Positions 62,059 to 64,000 of a DNA stretch of 64,000 nucleotides are shown one piece after another. Source of the stretch: Candidatus Methylobacter oryzae. Lineage in GTDB: Bacteria > Pseudomonadota > Gammaproteobacteria > Methylococcales > Methylomonadaceae. The stretch is from assembly GCF_003994235.2 (NCBI RefSeq), contig NZ_RYFG02000119.1, forward strand, positions 62,001 to 126,000, read 5' to 3'. Position numbers and translations under genes: made by a program. Each line of letters opens with the position of its first letter. Position 1 is the stretch's first letter. The notes beneath the pieces are model-generated. The model worked only from the letters and a program-made list of their open reading frames with translations. It did not search any database and was not told the origin of the DNA.

Positions 62059-63726
62059 TCAAGCAGCTTGGCGGTTCAACGATGCCTCGATGTCGGCTTG
62101 TGCATTAGTAATTGGTTGTAGTCCAAATTTATCGACCAATACCTGAACCAGATTAGGCGTCAGGAATGCGGGCAACGTAGGTCCAAGGCGAATGTTGCGG
62201 ATGCCCAGAGACAGCAAGGTTAGCAGCACTGCGGCAGCTTTTTGTTCAAACCATGATACGACCAATGATAAAGGCAATTCGTTCACGCCACATTCAAAAG
62301 CGCCGGCCAGGGCAGTCGCAATTTTGATAGCTGAGTAGCTGTCGTTGCATTGACCTATATCCAACAATCGCGGAATACCGCCTATTTCGCCGAAGTCATG
62401 TTGGTTAAAACGGTACTTGGCGCAACCCAAAGTCATTACTACGGTGTCTTGCGGTGTTTGTTCGGCAAACTCTGTGTAGTAATTGCGGCCGGGTGCAGCA
62501 CCGTCACAGCCGCCGACCAAGAAGAAGTGTTTAATGTCGCCGGACTTGACTGCATTTATCACTTTGTCGGCCACGCCCAGCACCGCATCGCGTCCGAAAC
62601 CGACAGTGACGGATTTTTCACTAGTATCATCTTTAAAACCGGGCAATGCTTTTGCTGCTTGGATCAATGGTGCAAAATTCTTATCGTAAATATGGCGCAC
62701 ACCTGGCCACCCCACCGGGCCGGCGGTAAAAATACGCTGACGGTATTGAGGTTGCGGCTCAATGATGCAATTGGAAGTCATCAAGATAGCGCCGGGAAAA
62801 TCGGCAAAATCTTTTTGCTGATCCTGCCAAGCGCCACCGTAATTGCCGGCCAAATGTGGGTAAGCCTTGAGTTTTGGATAAGCATGAGCAGGTAACATTT
62901 CACCGTGCGTATAAATATTAATGCCGGTATCTTTGGTTTGTTCGAGCAAAGCAGCCAGGTCGCCGAGATCGTGGCCGGATACCAGGATGGCCTTGCCTTT
63001 GACCGGAGTGATGCGCACCTGTGTCGGTTGCTGTGCGCCAAAATTGCCGGTGTTGGCTTCATCCAATAACGCCATCACTTCAAGGTTTAAAGTTCCCAAC
63101 GCCATGGACTGGTTCAGTAACGCTTCGGCATCTGTTGGGTCCGAACTAAGAAAGTCCAGCGCATTCTCAATCCCGGCGAAGACAGTATCGCTTTCCTTAC
63201 CTAATACATAGGCATGATGAGCATAGGCGCAAACGCCTTTAAGTCCGTACAAAATCAATGAACGTAGTCCGATAATGTCCGGGCCGACTTGATCGAGCCC
63301 GGCATTAATACCCACATCGGCGGCCTGTTTAAGCATGCCGTCGATATCGGCGGCTGGCTGCCAGGCTGCCGCACCTGTTAATTCTTCAGGCGTTTTTCCT
63401 GCTGCAAGTGCAGCCTGAATATAACTTGCCTTGACTCGATCCCTTATCTGGGCGGCTTCTTGTATTAGGGTGACAAAGCGGGTCGCATTGAAATTTACGT
63501 TGGTTAATGTTGTAAACATTGCGTAGAGAATGAAATCGTCGGCGGCATTATCCGGTGAGTTTAAAGCTCGAGCGCGTTTGGCGTATTGGGCAATCCCCTT
63601 AACGCCATGAACCAGTAAATCCTGTAAATCGGAAGTCGTAGCGTCTTTCCCGCACATGCCTTTGGCGGTAGCGCAACCGCTGTTAACATTGGAGCGGTCG
63701 GTTTGTTCGCATTGATAACAGAACAT
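62059..63726 (-). CDS. hcp: Hybrid cluster protein (hydroxylamine/NO reductase)
   Basis: A 555-residue class II hybrid cluster protein. N-terminal cysteines C3, C6, C18 and C25 (C-x2-C-x11-C-x6-C) match the E. coli type and hold the cubane cluster. Ligands of the hybrid cluster follow in [26 protein letters not shown] and LGCAKYRFN. It reduces nitric oxide or hydroxylamine and protects from nitrosative stress. A GAGGAG site precedes the ATG. The sigma54-type promoter and NorR-type sites upstream suggest nitric oxide control. Confidence 0.95.
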   Translation of the reverse strand: MFCYQCEQTDRSNVNSGCATAKGMCGKDATTSDLQDLLVHGVKGIAQYAKRARALNSPDNAADDFILYAMFTTLTNVNFNATRFVTLIQEAAQIRDRVKASYIQAALAAGKTPEELTGAAAWQPAADIDGMLKQAADVGINAGLDQVGPDIIGLRSLILYGLKGVCAYAHHAYVLGKESDTVFAGIENALDFLSSDPTDAEALLNQSMALGTLNLEVMALLDEANTGNFGAQQPTQVRITPVKGKAILVSGHDLGDLAALLEQTKDTGINIYTHGEMLPAHAYPKLKAYPHLAGNYGGAWQDQQKDFADFPGAILMTSNCIIEPQPQYRQRIFTAGPVGWPGVRHIYDKNFAPLIQAAKALPGFKDDTSEKSVTVGFGRDAVLGVADKVINAVKSGDIKHFFLVGGCDGAAPGRNYYTEFAEQTPQDTVVMTLGCAKYRFNQHDFGEIGGIPRLLDIGQCNDSYSAIKIATALAGAFECGVNELPLSLVVSWFEQKAAAVLLTLLSLGIRNIRLGPTLPAFLTPNLVQVLVDKFGLQPITNAQADIEASLNRQAA

Positions 63727-63803
63727 CAGGTGGTCTCCTCAAGATTGAATTATTTTATTTAAATCGGCTGTTGATCGTTTTTTTCGCAATCCCTAGGTGA
63801 AAG

Positions 63804-63819
63804 GCACTTACCATGCCAA
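63804..63819 (-). promoter_or_regulatory. Sigma54 (-24/-12) promoter of hcp
   Basis: On the minus strand TTGGCATGGTAAGTGC has GG at 63817-63816 and GC at 63805-63804, exactly ten bases apart, the invariant spacing of sigma54 promoters. It lies 78 bases before the hcp start. Confidence 0.8.
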
Positions 63820-63841
63820 GCTAAAAGCCTTGTTTTTACTG

Positions 63842-63895
63842 GTCTAGTTGAGTATTGTTGTGTTATTGACATCATCTTTTGGTTGTTTAATTAAC
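63842..63895. promoter_or_regulatory. NorR-type enhancer sites (GT-N7-AC)
   Basis: GTGTTATTGAC (63860-63870) and GTTTAATTAAC (63885-63895) both fit GT-N7-AC, the core of NorR sites, and lie 25 bp apart. GTCTAGTTGAG (63842-63852) is a one-mismatch third site. They lie upstream of the sigma54 promoter of hcp, as enhancers do. Confidence 0.6.
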
Positions 63896-63910
63896 TACAG
63901 CGTTATCATT

Positions 63911-64000
63911 ATGACGACAGATTTGTTTTCCGCCTCACTCATTTCCATTGTTGCCGACCTTTCCGCCAGCATGCCGACAGAGCAACGCTACCAACGCTTG
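63911..64000 (+). CDS. norR: NorR-like nitric oxide-responsive regulator, start only
   Basis: The ATG at 63911 opens a frame of 30 residues that runs off the window (LFSASLISIVADLSASMPTEQRYQRL). The ADLS...(P)-x-E-x-RYxRL pattern matches the N-terminus of NorR, the sigma54 activator with a nitric oxide-sensing GAF domain. Its place, divergent from a sigma54-driven hcp with GT-N7-AC sites between, strongly supports this. The rest of the gene is not visible. Confidence 0.7.
   Translation, partial: MTTDLFSASLISIVADLSASMPTEQRYQRL

Overview
This window looks like chromosomal DNA of a gammaproteobacterium. A Methylococcales-type methanotroph is the best guess. The gamma-type evidence is gene order: rhlB / trxA-rho, apbC / metG, and yrfG / nudE are arranged much as in enteric bacteria. 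The methanotroph guess rests mainly on a ferredoxin-flavin reductase that resembles the soluble methane monooxygenase reductase MmoC, sitting beside hcp. No rRNA, tRNA, CRISPR array or prophage was seen.

Layout. 1-3.6 kb is accessory DNA: the start of a nucleoside-phosphorylase-fold protein cut by the window edge, a PIN/DUF4411 gene overlapping an XRE-ImmA protease gene, and a dead IS5-type insertion sequence. 3.9-14.6 kb is one type II secretion operon (gspE-F-G-H-I-J-K-L-M-C/N-D) with start/stop overlaps almost throughout. It ends at a strong hairpin shared with convergent rpiA. 15.6-18.8 kb is recC without recB or recD. 18.8-22.6 kb is a patch of decayed toxin-antitoxin genes and uncharacterised proteins. 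22.7-28.2 kb is a heavy-metal RND efflux operon. 28.4-32.9 kb couples a SulP anion transporter and a beta-carbonic anhydrase, divergent from an OmpR-type two-component system. 33.1-34.7 kb is an OprP-type porin under a four-half-site Pho box. 34.9-38.6 kb holds an AbrB-Doc pair, cbpM-cbpA, hsp20, a CPBP protease and a YcgL gene. 38.7-49.5 kb is mostly housekeeping: dcd, apbC, metG, rnfB-like, rho, trxA, rhlB, yrfG, nudE. 49.5-57.4 kb is a MoxR/DUF58/Bat operon carrying an unexpected PfkB sugar kinase. 57.4-57.8 kb is an AT-rich spacer with four DnaA boxes. 57.8-60.6 kb holds small genes, including two related secreted helical proteins. 60.9-64 kb is an hcp-reductase nitrosative-stress module with a sigma54 promoter, NorR-type sites and the start of a divergent norR.

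The most unusual points are: heptanucleotide repeats occupying the cleaved leader regions of three successive pseudopilin genes; a DnaA-box cluster with an AT-rich flank in a non-canonical gene context; a four-repeat PhoB array before the porin; an hcp operon pairing a class II hybrid cluster protein with an MmoC-like reductase; and paired small secreted proteins with duplicated promoters. All calls come from reading the sequence and its translations; no database search was run.
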